Shown in pieces: positions 39,029-49,034 of a stretch of DNA of 51,753 nucleotides. The notes below the pieces were generated by a model, which saw only the letters and a program-made list of their open reading frames with translations, had not been told where the DNA came from and made no database searches. Position 1 is the stretch's first letter. Each line of letters begins with the position of its first letter. The DNA comes from Ruminiclostridium sp. (GTDB lineage Bacteria; Bacillota; Clostridia; Oscillospirales; Ruminococcaceae). The stretch covers positions 1 through 51,753 of the forward strand of contig JAGBHT010000026.1 in the NCBI GenBank assembly GCA_017935365.1, in the 5' to 3' direction. Both the position numbers and the translations under genes were made by a program.

Positions 39029-40824
39029 ATGGCAGGATCAAAAACTTATGTATATTGCAATGTTTTACCCTCGGGTTATAAATCTCCATACCTGTATATC
39101 ACAGATTTTGAAGTAAAGCCCGGTGATATTGTTATTATCCCTTTAAGAGACAGAGAAAAAGCCGGTCTTGTAATCGACGTCAACACATATTCCTATGACA
39201 ATGCTCCGTTCCACCGGAACAAACCAAATATATATCAAGATTTTTCAAAGATGAAGAAACCTCAGCGTTTCAGACGCAGAAGATATGGCTTGACGGAGAA
39301 AAAGCAATCCGCCAGAAGATAAATGATTCTTTCCAAAAACAGACTACAAAATTTTCGTTGCTTTGTAATGGCGTAGAAAAAGAAAAAATGCGTAAAAGCT
39401 ATCGTTATTACATTGATTTACTCAAAAATGTCGGGGAAAGCAATAAAATCACAACCGCTCTCATTAAAAATTTCAATTGCGGTGTTGAATTGTCGGATGA
39501 CGGAAAAACGGTAACCGGATTTATCGTTGATAAAAATAATAAAACTCGTCTGCCTTATGTTCGCATTCCGTACGGTGTGGAGAAAATCTGCAGTGAAGCT
39601 ATTTACGACAGAAAAATAGATCTGATGTTTACACCTGATGAGTTCGAAGACGATAAAATCTACCGCAGTGATTCTGTTAAAAGAATATTCACTGAATGCG
39701 GCAATAAGTATCTTTGTTCGGATGATATAGGAAAATATCGTTATTTAAACGGAAAAAGATATCTGATGAGTTTTAACAAGACGGATAGTAGAGAATATGT
39801 TATCCCCGATGACGTTGTAGGTTTGCACGCGGATTCTGTTTCTTTTGGCAAATGCACAAAACTTGTATTATCAAAAAGCATGGAAAAATTCAATGAAAAT
39901 GCAATATCAGATAGTTATGTAAATTGTGATTCACATCTTGAAATTGTTGTACCTGAAAGCCTCAGACGAATACTGACAGATTCGGAAAAAAGATCGGATG
40001 ATTACAGTTATTACGATGCTGCTGCTCATCGATCGGTAATGATAAATCCGATACGTTACCGGATAGATGAAAATAATCCTTATTTGTTTATCGATGAGGA
40101 TTCGGTTTATCAGGTACTTGATGACGGTACTTATAAGCTCGTTATGAATTCATACTTCGGGCTGGGTAAAGCACTTATACTTGACGGTACAAGCGTGATC
40201 GGTAAATATGCGTTCTGTAATCATGAAAATCTGAATGACATAGAATTTCCCGAATCTGTAAGAGTTATTGAAAAAGGCGCGTTTTCCGAAACCTCACTTC
40301 AAACGCTTAAAATACCGCATTACATCGAAAGAATTGATTCTGCGGCATTTTCTGATTGTTATTCCTTAAAATCAGTAACACTGTATCCTACGTTAAAATC
40401 AATTGCCAAAGATGCTTTTGACGGTTGCAGTAATTTAGATAAAGTCTTAACGCCCGGTAATAACAAAGCGTTTGAATATAAAAAATGTGACGGTAAAAGA
40501 AAAATCAAACAGCTTGTTTTTGAAACCAAAGAGGAATTTCTGAAAAAGAATGAGGATAACAGACACAAATACGCGTGGATAAAAGACAAAGTATTTGTCC
40601 ATACAGGGCTTAGTTTGCAAGAAGAAGCAGAATTTGACAGCTTCATTTTTGAAAACGGCGGAACTGTAAGAAAAAGTACTGTACTCAACACGGATTATCT
40701 TATTTATAATGCCGATTATGATCACGAAACCGTAAAACTCAGAAAGGCGAGGGAGCTTAAAGAAAAAGGTTCCGGTATTGAAATACTGACCACAGAAGAA
40801 TGGAAAAAACTGATAGACTCCTAA
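39029..40824 (+). pseudogene. PriA-3'BD-like + LRR_5 + BRCT protein, frameshifted
   Basis: ATG 39029 opens MAGSKTYVYCNVLP and GDIVIIPLRDREKAGLVIDV (3'BD-like), but its frame ends at 39322. The homologous continuation is in another frame from about 39210 (PPEQTKYISRFFKDEE) and stays open to 40824. One missing C in a TTCCCACC context restores a single protein of about 598 residues. The body has LRR_5/BspA units (VIGKYAFCNHENLNDIEFP, LKSIAKDAFDGCSNLDKV), and the last 80 residues form a BRCT domain (VFVHTGLSLQEEAEF, FENGGTVRKS, TDYLIYNADYDHETVK). Either a recent frameshift or a base-calling error. Confidence 0.72.
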
Positions 40825-40857
40825 TGAGTTGAGTATCAGATGTACAGGAGGAATTAA

Positions 40858-41691
40858 ATGTAACAGGTTAATACAAGATTGCATATAAGAGTTGCATCGC
40901 ATGATGTATGGAAACGGTTTAATAAAAAGGATCTGAGCAAATACAAAATAGAGGATCTTTCTGAAATTGATGCAGACAGTTACGTAATAGATGAATCAAG
41001 TTTCAACGATATTGAAGAAATTGTCAAGATTATTTCCGGGGTTTTAGGAAATGAAGGAATAGTTATATCGGATTTGACTGATCTGAATATTGATCCTTTT
41101 ACGGAATGCTATTTTTATTTAGGCGAAAGAGTAAGAAAGGCTTCGTTCTTTGAAGGATACAGTAAGCCGGATTTATGCTGTATGGCATATGAAACAGATA
41201 TAGAGAATATTGATAAATGGCTGAATTATGCTAAATTCCGGACATCCGAGCAGGAACAGCAGGTAATGTCGTCGTGCGGCATTGTTGAAATTAACGGTAT
41301 CTATAAAGAGATCAAGAAAAATATAACAGGTTTACCTGAGATTGCGTATCTCAGAGAAACAAGTATGAACAACCGATCGGAAGTAATAGAAAAATCATTG
41401 ATCGGTGAGGAGGTTTACTTCGTTGATGCCGTCGATGAATACGATACGTTCAGGCTGGAAGTATTCAGTGAACTTGGTTCTCTCGGCTATCTTGATTCAT
41501 ATATCAGTGAAACGATTATGCCTTTGATGAAATCAAAGAAGCTTGATTACACAGCCAGAATAGCCGAGCTTGTGAAGCTTTCCGAAAGAAACAAGCACGC
41601 AAAAAGTTCTATTGTCGGTATCAGCATTGATGCGAAAATGTCCGACACACCGGTACATCCTAAAACATCCGTGCCGCATATTGAACGTTAA
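40858..41691 (+). pseudogene. HIRAN-like protein with stop at codon 2
   Basis: GGAGGAATTAA leads to ATG 40858, but the next codon is TAA; the same frame then runs 276 codons (QVNTRLHIRVASHDVW...). The nearest alternative start, TTG 40879, has no ribosome site. The C-terminal part (EEVYFVDAVDEYDTFRLEVF, LGSLGYLDSYISETIMPLM, LDYTARIAELVKL) resembles the HIRAN fold that binds DNA ends; moderate at best. It is third in the cluster, 34 bases after the BRCT gene. Confidence 0.55.
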
Positions 41692-41940
41692 AAGTGTAGT
41701 GACAGAAACGCTCGGCTTGATTTTTTGTGGGGCTTGACAAGAACAGATCACACCGTTACTCTTTCAGAATCCCAAAAGCACCTTGTTGCTCACAACAAAA
41801 AATACAGCTATTTCCCTATCTGCCCTGAGTTGCCTCCTGCTTTTATTTTAAAGCTTGCTTGACTACCGGCGAAGTTTTATTTTTTTGTAACGCATCATTA
41901 GCAAACCAACAAATCACCTGTTTTTATTTGCAATTTTTCC
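41692..41940. other. Gap without recognisable gene
   Basis: About 250 bases with no ORF that has a ribosome site and family-like content on either strand. Confidence 0.6.
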
Positions 41941-41969
41941 TTGACAAAACAGATTAATTATGATATAAT
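41941..41969 (+). promoter_or_regulatory. Perfect-consensus promoter for tRNA-Thr
   Basis: TTGACA, 17-bp spacer, TATAAT, with an extended TG before the -10; starts 48 bases upstream of the tRNA. Confidence 0.9.
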
Positions 41970-41988
41970 AAATAACTGTCAGGAGTTC

Positions 41989-42064
41989 GCTAATATGGCT
42001 CAGTCGGCAGAGCACATCCTTGGTAAGGATGAGGTCCCCGGTTCGAATCCGGGTATTAGCTCCA
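41989..42064 (+). tRNA. tRNA-Thr(GGT)
   Basis: Acceptor GCTAATA/TATTAGC, D-arm GCTC/GAGC, anticodon stem CATCC/GGATG with loop TTGGTAA (anticodon GGT), T-arm CCCGG-TTCGAAT-CCGGG, encoded CCA. All arms pair fully. Confidence 0.97.
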
Positions 42065-42070
42065 GAATAT

Positions 42071-42115
42071 ATTTACACCATTAAGGATACTGCATTTGTA
42101 GTGTCCTTAAAGGTA
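42071..42115 (+). terminator. Hairpin behind tRNA-Thr
   Basis: TTAAGGATACT pairs with AGTGTCCTTAA around an 8-base loop, with only a weak T/A tail. Probably ends or processes the tRNA transcript. Confidence 0.5.
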
Positions 42116-42515
42116 TAAATATAATAACACAGCGAAGTAGCGGTAACTACTCCGCCGTGCTGATTACATTTTGAACGGTACTTTGTTACTTTTGACTTTG
42201 ACGCACCCGAAACGAATTACAGCAATACAGCTACGTTCGGTATCCGCCCTTTCTTCGCTTACCGTCGGAACGGCTCATCGCAAAGTCTTGTTATGGCAAA
42301 ACCGGTATTCAATTTGTACTGCCTTTGTTGGTTGTGGCAGGTGGGGATATACACTGCGGATTTACGCCTTGTATATCATAAAAAACAAGAGCTTTCAGAC
42401 GTGCGTGGAAAAGCATCTGAAAACCCTTGCAAATGTATGTAAGCTGTGCTATAATAAGCACAGTACAAAGCACTTCTGCGAATCAGATTGATGTTCCAGC
42501 ATCGTCTGAGGATAA

Positions 42516-42560
42516 GAGTAAGGCTCGCCAAAGCCTTGCTCCTGCGGGAGTGTTTTTATT
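42516..42560 (+). terminator. Double-hairpin terminator
   Basis: GAG-T-AAGGCT/AGCCTT-G-CTC stem, followed by CTCCTGCGGGAG and TTTTTATTT. Confidence 0.65.
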
Positions 42561-42716
42561 TAACTCCTTTTTCAATTATAGCTTATGAAGCCTGTTTTGT
42601 CAATGCGGAAACGGTAAAAAACAATTGGTGAAAATTACAGTAATTTTTGCCACAGAATTGTGCAAAATGGTGCGACATAAGTTAATATCGTGCAGTTTTT
42701 GATCGTGAATATCTTA

Positions 42717-42754
42717 CACCTTGCTACAGAATTATACTGTGGCAAGGTGTTTTT
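42717..42754 (+). terminator. Intrinsic terminator-like hairpin
   Basis: CACCTTGC-T-ACAG pairs with CTGT-G-GCAAGGTG, then TTTTTG. No gene directly upstream is recognised. Confidence 0.6.
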
Positions 42755-42925
42755 GTGTGGGTGCGACATTGTGGCGCAGTTTTCTTTTGCTGGGATTGCG
42801 GGAGTGCTCTGCTCTGCTCGGTGAAGATTATGAGAGGTGTAATTGCTGAGTAGGCACACTGCCCTTTATTTGATACTTAAATATGTGCGACACGGTGACG
42901 CAGCTACACTGTTTATGGGATAGAT

Positions 42926-43108
42926 GTGGTGGTAGAATATAATAAATCGAATAGTGCTTTTAAAAAGTATAGCAGCCACTCAAGCATAACCTTTCACAAT
43001 TTGGTTACAAGTATAGGGAATAGAGCATTAGTCAGTTGCAATTCGATGAATTTGAACTATATTAAAACTATCCGGAAAGCCGAAAGTCAAACGGATAACA
43101 AAGTATAA
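42926..43108 (+). pseudogene. LRR_5 protein fragment
   Basis: VTSIGNRALVSCNSMNL is one degraded BspA/LRR_5 unit, and the end KAESQTDNKV matches the end of the protein at 48674 (NAESQTDKKI). The 5' flank also resembles that gene's 5' flank (TTTATGGGATAGATGTGG against TTTATGAGACAGATATGG). No ribosome site at a proper start. It is a remnant of a duplicated small LRR gene. Confidence 0.65.
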
Positions 43109-43161
43109 ATCTAAAAAATAAAGCAGGCATATTTCAGGACGTTGGAATTTGACTGCTTGTA

Positions 43162-43190
43162 TTGAAATCTGACATTTTTTGTGATATACT
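43162..43190 (+). promoter_or_regulatory. Promoter of the MazG-like/helicase operon
   Basis: TTGAAA, 17-bp spacer, TATACT, about 50 bases before ATG 43240. Confidence 0.65.
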
Positions 43191-43239
43191 TTAAATAATA
43201 ATCCGAGAGAATATTATCAATATGAAAATGGAGTAATTT

Positions 43240-43563
43240 ATGCCGGTACATAATAAACTTGTCCGTGACAGGATACCTGAGATAATCGAAAAGTCAGGAA
43301 AAATTCCGCATTGTCACATACTTGACGAAAACAGATACCTTGCCGAGCTTGATCGAAAGCTCAATGAAGAATGTGCAGAATATCAGTCTGACAAAAGCAT
43401 TGAAGAGCTTGCCGATATGCTTGAGGTAATGTACGCTATAGCAGTGGCAAGAGGTTATTCTGCCGAAGAGTTGGAAAAGGTCCGTGCTGAAAAAGCCGCA
43501 GAACGAGGAGCTTTCAACGACAGGATCTTCCTCGAAAGCGTAGATGATCAAGAGGTGAAATAA
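43240..43563 (+). CDS. MazG-like nucleoside triphosphate pyrophosphohydrolase
   Basis: 107 residues. HNKLVRDRIPEIIEKSGK is the start of the COG4997 / phosphoribosyl-ATP-pyrophosphohydrolase-like group. Metal ligands of the MazG fold lie in EECAEYQSDKSIEELADMLE. FNDRIFL closes the family pattern. It would hydrolyse NTPs to NMP and PPi; a housecleaning or defence role is possible. The TAA stop overlaps the helicase ATG (TAATG), so the two are coupled. Confidence 0.88.
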   Translation: MPVHNKLVRDRIPEIIEKSGKIPHCHILDENRYLAELDRKLNEECAEYQSDKSIEELADMLEVMYAIAVARGYSAEELEKVRAEKAAERGAFNDRIFLESVDDQEVK

Positions 43564-44815
43564 TGCCACAGAACACATACCGCAGTGCATCCGGAAGTAG
43601 TGCCGAGGATCTGTTCATCGAATTGTTCAGCGAAACCTTCGGCGCAGAAAAAGCCGGATATCTTTATTCACAGTATCACTTTTACGATATCTATCAGAAC
43701 GATCGTTTTGCAGACTTCTTTCTTGAAAGCGGTGCAAGAAAAATCGCCATAGAAATCGACGATGAAGCATCACACAACAAAAATATTATTTCACGCAACA
43801 AATTCTACGACGATCTTCTGAAACAAAACAGCATGGTGCATCTCGGCTGGGATGTTTTCCGCTGGGCAGTAAAGCAGATGCAGGTGCAACCGGACGCTGT
43901 CAAGGACGAACTGCGTGTGTTTATTGGCAGCAACACTTCATTCCGTGAGGTCGACGATTACCTTCCCACACAGCGTGGTAAAGCTATAGATGCGTTTGAT
44001 TTCCGACTGAAAGAGCATCAGACAGAAGCTCTTAAGGCTCTTGAAGAAATGCGAAGCAAACACGAAACCATTGCTCTGCTCTACCATGCCACAGGTACAG
44101 GAAAAACAGTTACCGCTATTACCGATGCAAAACGTGTTGGCAAGAGAACACTTTTCATCGCACATACTCATGAGCTTGTCGAGCAGGCGGCACAGACATT
44201 CGGTAGATTATGGAGCAAAGTCAGCGTCGGCAGATTTGTTGATTCGATTAAACAACCGGATTCTTACGTTGTATGCGGAAGTGTCCAGAGTATAGCTCTG
44301 AATCTTGATATGTTCAGACCTGAAGATTTCGGGTATCTTATCATTGATGAAGCTCACCATGCAAGTGCAGATTCATATCAGAAGGTACTTTCCTACTTCA
44401 GACCGGATTTTACACTCGGACTGACCGCTACGCCCGAAAGATCTGACGATAAAAATATAATTGATATTTTCAAGAACACTGCGCATAAACTCGATATTCA
44501 GACAGCGGTTGAAATCGGAGAGCTTGTCCCTGTACGATGCATAAGAATACATACCAATATAGACCTTACAAAACTACGATTCAACAGCGTGCAGTACAAT
44601 ATCCGTGACCTTGAAAGCAAGATTTTTGTACCTGAACGCAATATGCTCATTGTTGACACATTTATGGAATATGTCAGCACAAAGCGCACGGTGATATTCT
44701 GTGCAAGCGTAAAACACGCATAACTGATTGCCGGAATGCAAAAGGACGGTATCATCAGCGGCAGCGAGCTGCAGAAAGCTCGGGAGAAAATATCCGAATA
44801 CTATCAACCACCTTA
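43563..44815 (+). pseudogene. Nuclease-SF2 helicase, truncated
   Basis: Residues 1-125 hold a DUF559/Vsr-like nuclease core (FADFFLESGARKIAIEIDDE, YDDLLKQNSMVHLGWDVFRW). Residues 140-370 are an SF2 helicase: Q/hook LKEHQTEALKAL, motif I HATGTGKTVTA, DEAH box IIDEAHHAS, motif III LGLTATPERSD. The frame stops at 44723 within CASVKHA. After this TAA the same frame still shows MQKDGIISGSELQKAREKIS, i.e. helicase domain 2, until the IS fragment. So a stop, small deletions and an IS-linked loss remove the C-terminal half. Confidence 0.85.
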
Positions 44816-45645
44816 AAGCAAATCTACGGAACCGAAATTTCGCAAGGGTTGGTTTCGAGGATAACCGACAAAATCTTGCCCGAGGTCAACGAGTGGCAGA
44901 ACCGTCCACTTGAAGCGATTTACCCGGTGGTTTTCTTTGATGGAATCGTGTTCAATTCGCGCAAGGACAACAAAATTGTCACGAAATGCGTGTATTCGGT
45001 GCTGGGCATAAACATGGAAGGTCAGAAAGAAATCCTTGGCACTTGGATATCTGAAAATGAGTCTGCAAGCTTCTATGCAAGCGTATGTGCAGACCTCAAA
45101 AACCGTGGCGTGAAGGACATTTTCATTGCCTGCCACGATAACCTCACGGGGCTTTGTGATGCGATAAACTCGGTTTTCCCGAAGACAAAAAATCAGCTTT
45201 GCATAGTCCATCAGATTCGCAACAGCTGCAAGTTTGTTCCGTACAAAGATCTAAAGGCAGTCTGCGCTGATTTGAAGAAAATCTACGGCGCTGTGAATCT
45301 TGATGACGCCGAATTTGCCAAGGAAGAGTTCCGCGAAAAGTGGGATAAGAAGTACCCGAATATCTTGAAATCCTGGGATAAAAACTGGGCTGAACTGACT
45401 GTATTTTTCGAATATCCACAAGAGATACGGAAGATAATATACACGACGAATGCCATCGAAGGCTACCATAGAATGGTGCGGAAATTTACTAAATCCAAGT
45501 CGATTTTCCACACCGACGACTCTATTCGTAAGGTCATTTATATGAGCGTGACAGAGATTTCCAAGAAATGGACATGCCGGTGCGTGACTGGGGACTTGCA
45601 TACGCTCAGTTTATGATTTATTTTGAGGACAGATTTGCAGCCTGA
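44807..45645 (+). mobile_element. IS256-family transposase remnant
   Basis: Starts in mid-protein (TTLKQIYGTEIS) at about residue 130 of a usual 400, so the N-terminal part and left inverted repeat are gone. DDE residues are in VVFFDGI, IACHDNLTGL and TTNAIEGYHR, with QLCIVHQIRNS between. Near 45573 the frame slips: KKWT is followed in another frame by MPVRDWGLAYAQFMIYFEDR to TGA 45645. Both ends damaged, hence inactive. It adjoins the broken helicase. Confidence 0.9.
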
Positions 45646-45673
45646 CGGCTGTCGAGGACTCTGGTCTGTCGGT

Positions 45674-45716
45674 CAACCCCTCTGTCACTTCGTGACACCT
45701 CCCCCACTGGGGGAGA
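45674..45716. repeat. Hairpin-type interspersed repeat
   Basis: CTGTCACTTCGTGACA followed by CTCCCCCACTGGGGGAG forms two adjacent stem-loops. I recall near-identical units scattered in Clostridia genomes; not searched here. Confidence 0.6.
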
Positions 45717-45897
45717 CCACCCGTACCCCAGAGTTTATCCGCTGAAGAATACCGGTGAAGTATGAAAAGCAGCGAACTTTCTCCGCTGCTCTTCACCGTA
45801 TATTCTGCAGCTGCGTCGGGGCGCTCTCCAGCGTTGCCCTGTTTCGCTGCAATTTTAGTATTGGTACGTTTTTCGGGATTATTCGTGTTTACACAGT

Positions 45898-46683
45898 TTA
45901 TTTTTCAGACCCAACGTTTGAGCCGCCTGCACGGATAATTGCAGTCTTTACCTCGGTGAACATATCTATAACGGGAGAATAGCCAAATTCAACGTCCTCA
46001 GGAAGAATATGAACATCGTCTATAATCTGTTCCATACGCTCGAACGCGCCCTGCCATATGGTTTCATCAAGACCAACCGGTTCGGAGTCGGCAGGGTCAT
46101 CATAGCTGCTGCGCCACATACGCCCTTCCGCAGACGTTATCTCAGGAATGGAAAGCCCCTGAAGTATTTTCATACAGGTATAGTCGTACTCAAAGTCGGC
46201 GACAAAGCCGCGGATACCGACCTCTTCAAATGCCTGACAAGCGGAAACGAGGCTGTCATAGTCGGTGGGCAGCGGAATGTTGTATTCTTCAAACATTGCT
46301 CTGTTGGCAACAAGACCGTCTGCCTCGCCGCACAGCGTAAGCCAGATAATAGTACCGTCAGCATTCGTGAAATTCCCGATATAGGATTCGTATATCGCGC
46401 CTGCATCCTCGTTGGTGGACAAATCCATAAGTTGGTTCTTAAGTCCCGCAGCGTCGTGCAGAGAAAATCTGCTGCAAGTAATAATGTCGGGCAGCTCTCC
46501 GTGCTCGTTCATAAACTTGCATAAATCAAGGTCATTGTTGCCCACTACAAATTCGATGTTAACGTCGGGAAGCTGCGACTGAATATACAGAGCGAAGCTT
46601 TCGTACAAAGCCGTGCTCCAAAGGTACACGGATATTGTGTCCGCGTCCTCCCTATGCCTGCATATTTGCCGCATTCCAGTCAT
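45898..46683 (-). pseudogene. Extracellular solute-binding protein fragment
   Basis: 261 residues covering the first lobe and part of the second of a family 1 sugar-binding protein: ISVYLWSTALYESFALYIQS, LPDIITCSRFSLHDAAGL, NRAMFEEYNIPLPTDYDSLV, ACQAFEEVGIRGFVADFEYD. There is no signal peptide or lipobox at the N-terminus, and the C-terminal lobe is cut at SNVGSEK. Proteins of this kind are usually above 400 residues. Probably a truncated relic; no ribosome site is visible before ATG 46683. Confidence 0.65.
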
Positions 46684-46868
46684 AAAAAGTATATCTATTT
46701 TATAGTAAGTAAAACATAACTAAATATATCGTATCTGTTAAATAATGTAAGAGGTTTTGGCTTTGCAGTGTTTCGGCAGCTAAGCGTTTTTTATGCTAAT
46801 ATGAATTCATCGGTAATTATGTCCTCTCAGAAATGTGCCACCGCCTGAAACTTAATTTCAAAAAATGG

Positions 46869-46897
46869 TTGAAAAATTCGTCAAATTGTGGTATAAT
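46869..46897 (+). promoter_or_regulatory. Promoter of the rubrerythrin fusion
   Basis: TTGAAA, 17-bp spacer, TATAAT, about 70 bases before ATG 46966. The rest of 46684-46868 shows no gene. Confidence 0.75.
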
Positions 46898-46965
46898 TAT
46901 CCGTAAAGAACGTACAGGAAAAGTACCCGACAATATTTTTAAGGGCATAGTATAGGAGGCTTAAT

Positions 46966-48147
46966 ATGGATAAGAAAGCAATGTACAAGCTTAGTTACGG
47001 TCTGTTTGTTTTGACCGCCAAAGAAGGTAATAAGGATAACGGTTGCATAATAAATACCGCCATTCAGGCTGCTTCCGAGCCGAATCAGCTAAGCGTCTGT
47101 GTAAACAAGGCGAATTATACCCACGATATGATTACCCGCACCGGCGAATTTACGGTATCCGTTTTAAGCCGAAACGCAGGCTTCGATTTGTTTAAGCGTT
47201 TCGGATTTCAGTCCGGTCGAGATGTCAATAAGTTTGAAGATTACACCGAGTTTTCGCGCGGCGCAAATGGCATTTGCTACATTACGGAAGGCACTAACGC
47301 TTATATATCCGTAAAAGTAAACAAAACGGAAGATTTGGGCTCGCACACAATGTTTATCGGAGAGATTACCGATATGGAAGTGCTTAGTGACGAGCCGTCT
47401 GTGACATATGAGTATTACCTGAATAACATTAAGCCAAAGCCGCAGACTGTTGGTACGACCGACGACGGACAGACTATATGGCGTTGTACCATATGCGGAT
47501 ATGAATACGTTGGCGAGGAGCTGCCCGAGGATTTCATCTGCCCGTTATGCAAGCACCCCGCTTCGGATTTTGAAAAGGTTGTAAAGAGCGCGGAGGAAAA
47601 AGCTGCGCCCGCAAATAAGTATGCGGGAACAAAAACCGAGAAGAACTTAATGGAAGCGTTTTCGGGAGAATCTCAGGCAAGAAACAAGTATACTTATTTC
47701 GCTTCTGTTGCAAAGAAGGAAGGCTATGAGCAGATAGCTGCACTATTCCTTAAGACCGCCGAAAACGAAAAGGAACACGCCAAGATGTGGTTCAAGGAAC
47801 TTGCAGGACTTGGTGATACAGCCGCAAATCTCACCTCTGCCGCCGATGGCGAAAACCACGAATGGACAGAAATGTATGAGGGCTTTGCAAAGACCGCAGA
47901 GGAGGAAGGTTTTCCCGAGCTTGCGGCTAAATTCAGAGCGGTAGGCGCAATTGAAAAACATCACGAGGAAAGATACCGCGCTCTGCTTAAAAACGTTGAA
48001 ACAGCTCAGGTGTTTGAAAAGAGCGAAGTGAAGGTGTGGGAATGCCGCAACTGCGGTCATATCGTAGTCGGAACAAAGGCGCCCGAAGTATGTCCCACCT
48101 GCGCTCATTCTCAGAGCTATTTCGAGGTCAACGCAGAAAACTATTAA
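46966..48147 (+). CDS. Flavin reductase-rubredoxin-rubrerythrin fusion
   Basis: 393 residues, ATG after TAGGAGGCTTAAT. Residues 1-150 are a flavin-reductase domain ([35 protein letters not shown]). Residues 165-205 are a rubredoxin ([22 protein letters not shown]). Residues 220-345 are the ferritin-like diiron domain ([41 protein letters not shown]). Residues 355-393 are a second rubredoxin-like knuckle ([21 protein letters not shown]). It carries the full NAD(P)H-to-peroxide electron path on one chain, an oxygen/peroxide defence enzyme of anaerobes. Confidence 0.93.
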   Translation: MDKKAMYKLSYGLFVLTAKEGNKDNGCIINTAIQAASEPNQLSVCVNKANYTHDMITRTGEFTVSVLSRNAGFDLFKRFGFQSGRDVNKFEDYTEFSRGANGICYITEGTNAYISVKVNKTEDLGSHTMFIGEITDMEVLSDEPSVTYEYYLNNIKPKPQTVGTTDDGQTIWRCTICGYEYVGEELPEDFICPLCKHPASDFEKVVKSAEEKAAPANKYAGTKTEKNLMEAFSGESQARNKYTYFASVAKKEGYEQIAALFLKTAENEKEHAKMWFKELAGLGDTAANLTSAADGENHEWTEMYEGFAKTAEEEGFPELAAKFRAVGAIEKHHEERYRALLKNVETAQVFEKSEVKVWECRNCGHIVVGTKAPEVCPTCAHSQSYFEVNAENY

Positions 48148-48287
48148 GAACACCGCAGCGTGCTGTATGGTGTTCATTCAGCCGGTCGGAATAATAGGCA
48201 ATACCGAACAATCACACTGCAATAATTGTGCAGAATTGCCATAATCGACTGTTTGAGTATTACCTGAAGGCTAGTAACGCTCTGAAG

Positions 48288-48430
48288 TGCCCCCCTGTCA
48301 AGTAGACAGCTGAAAAAACAAAAAGTATTTTGAGTCTGTACAAATCCACCCTGCTGCGCAACATGGTGGATTTTTTCACGCCACCGCAGCCGAGTGGTAT
48401 TCCATAGGTGTCATACATTTCAGTTTTAAC
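48288..48430 (-). mobile_element. IS3-family terminus (remnant)
   Basis: The right end has the terminal repeat TGCCCCCCTGTCAAGTAGACAG (48288-48309). Read on the minus strand the last codons of an IS3/IS150-type transposase are seen: KCMTPMEYHSAAVA and stop at 48376. The rest is missing; only about 140 bases remain. The surrounding 48148-48673 shows no gene. Confidence 0.7.
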
Positions 48431-48673
48431 TGTTACCTTGATATTTCTTTTAATATTTTATAATGCGCTACACTGTTACACAGTTGCACGATTTATGAGA
48501 CAGATATGGTGATAGAATAATAAACAGATAGATTATGCGGTCAATCCGCTTTTATGTATTGCTTATCTGATATAATTACAGTACAATAAAAATAAACAGA
48601 AAACTAATTACGGTCGAGTTTCAGACAAACTGAAAATCCGAAACAAGCATTATGATCATAAGAGGGGGAAAAC

Positions 48674-48997
48674 ATGGGATTTAAAATTAACGATGGCATA
48701 CTAAAGAAATACGCCGAAGAAAAATGCGTGACCGAGGTAGTTATACCTGACGGCGTGCAAAGAATCGGTGAGCGGGCATTTTTGAACTGTGACAATATTA
48801 CAAACGTGATCATTCCTGATTCGGTTAAAAGTATCGGTGCTGATGCATTTAAAGACTGTGTGAGTCTTGAAAGCGTAATTATTCCGGATACAATAATATA
48901 TATAAGCGATAGCGCATTTGATGGCTACGATTTAGCGATTTTTAATCATATCAAAACAGCCAGTAACGCCGAGAGTCAAACGGATAAGAAAATATAA
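48674..48997 (+). CDS. Small LRR_5 (BspA-type) protein
   Basis: 107 residues after AGAGGGGGAAAAC. Three LRR_5 units: VTEVVIPDGVQRIGERAFLN, ITNVIIPDSVKSIGADAFKD and LESVIIPDTIIYISDSAFDG. No signal peptide, so probably cytoplasmic. The C-terminal NAESQTDKKI is shared with the pseudogene at 42926. It might be a protein-binding scaffold; role unknown. Confidence 0.8.
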   Translation: MGFKINDGILKKYAEEKCVTEVVIPDGVQRIGERAFLNCDNITNVIIPDSVKSIGADAFKDCVSLESVIIPDTIIYISDSAFDGYDLAIFNHIKTASNAESQTDKKI

Positions 48998-49034
48998 ATC
49001 AGACTGATTGCTGTTTAATATCAATATCAAAAAA

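Larger units (their letters stand above)
42116..42925. other. Long non-coding gap with hairpins
   Basis: No convincing gene. It holds a double hairpin at 42516-42560 (AAGGCT/AGCCTT, then CTCC/GGAG and TTTTTATTT) and another stem at 42717-42754 (CACCTTGC/GCAAGGTG followed by TTTTTG). The motif GTGCGACA recurs near 42670, 42759 and 42883. A similar upstream stretch occurs before the LRR_5 gene at 48674. Confidence 0.5.

Noticed and set aside
42171..42491. 106-codon plus-strand frame after tRNA-Thr
   Set aside because: No ribosome site, unstructured composition, ends in a hairpin region.
45755..45982. 75-codon plus-strand frame overlapping the solute-binding fragment
   Set aside because: Low-quality composition and no start signal.
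46009..46524. 171-codon plus-strand frame
   Set aside because: Antisense shadow of the solute-binding protein fragment.
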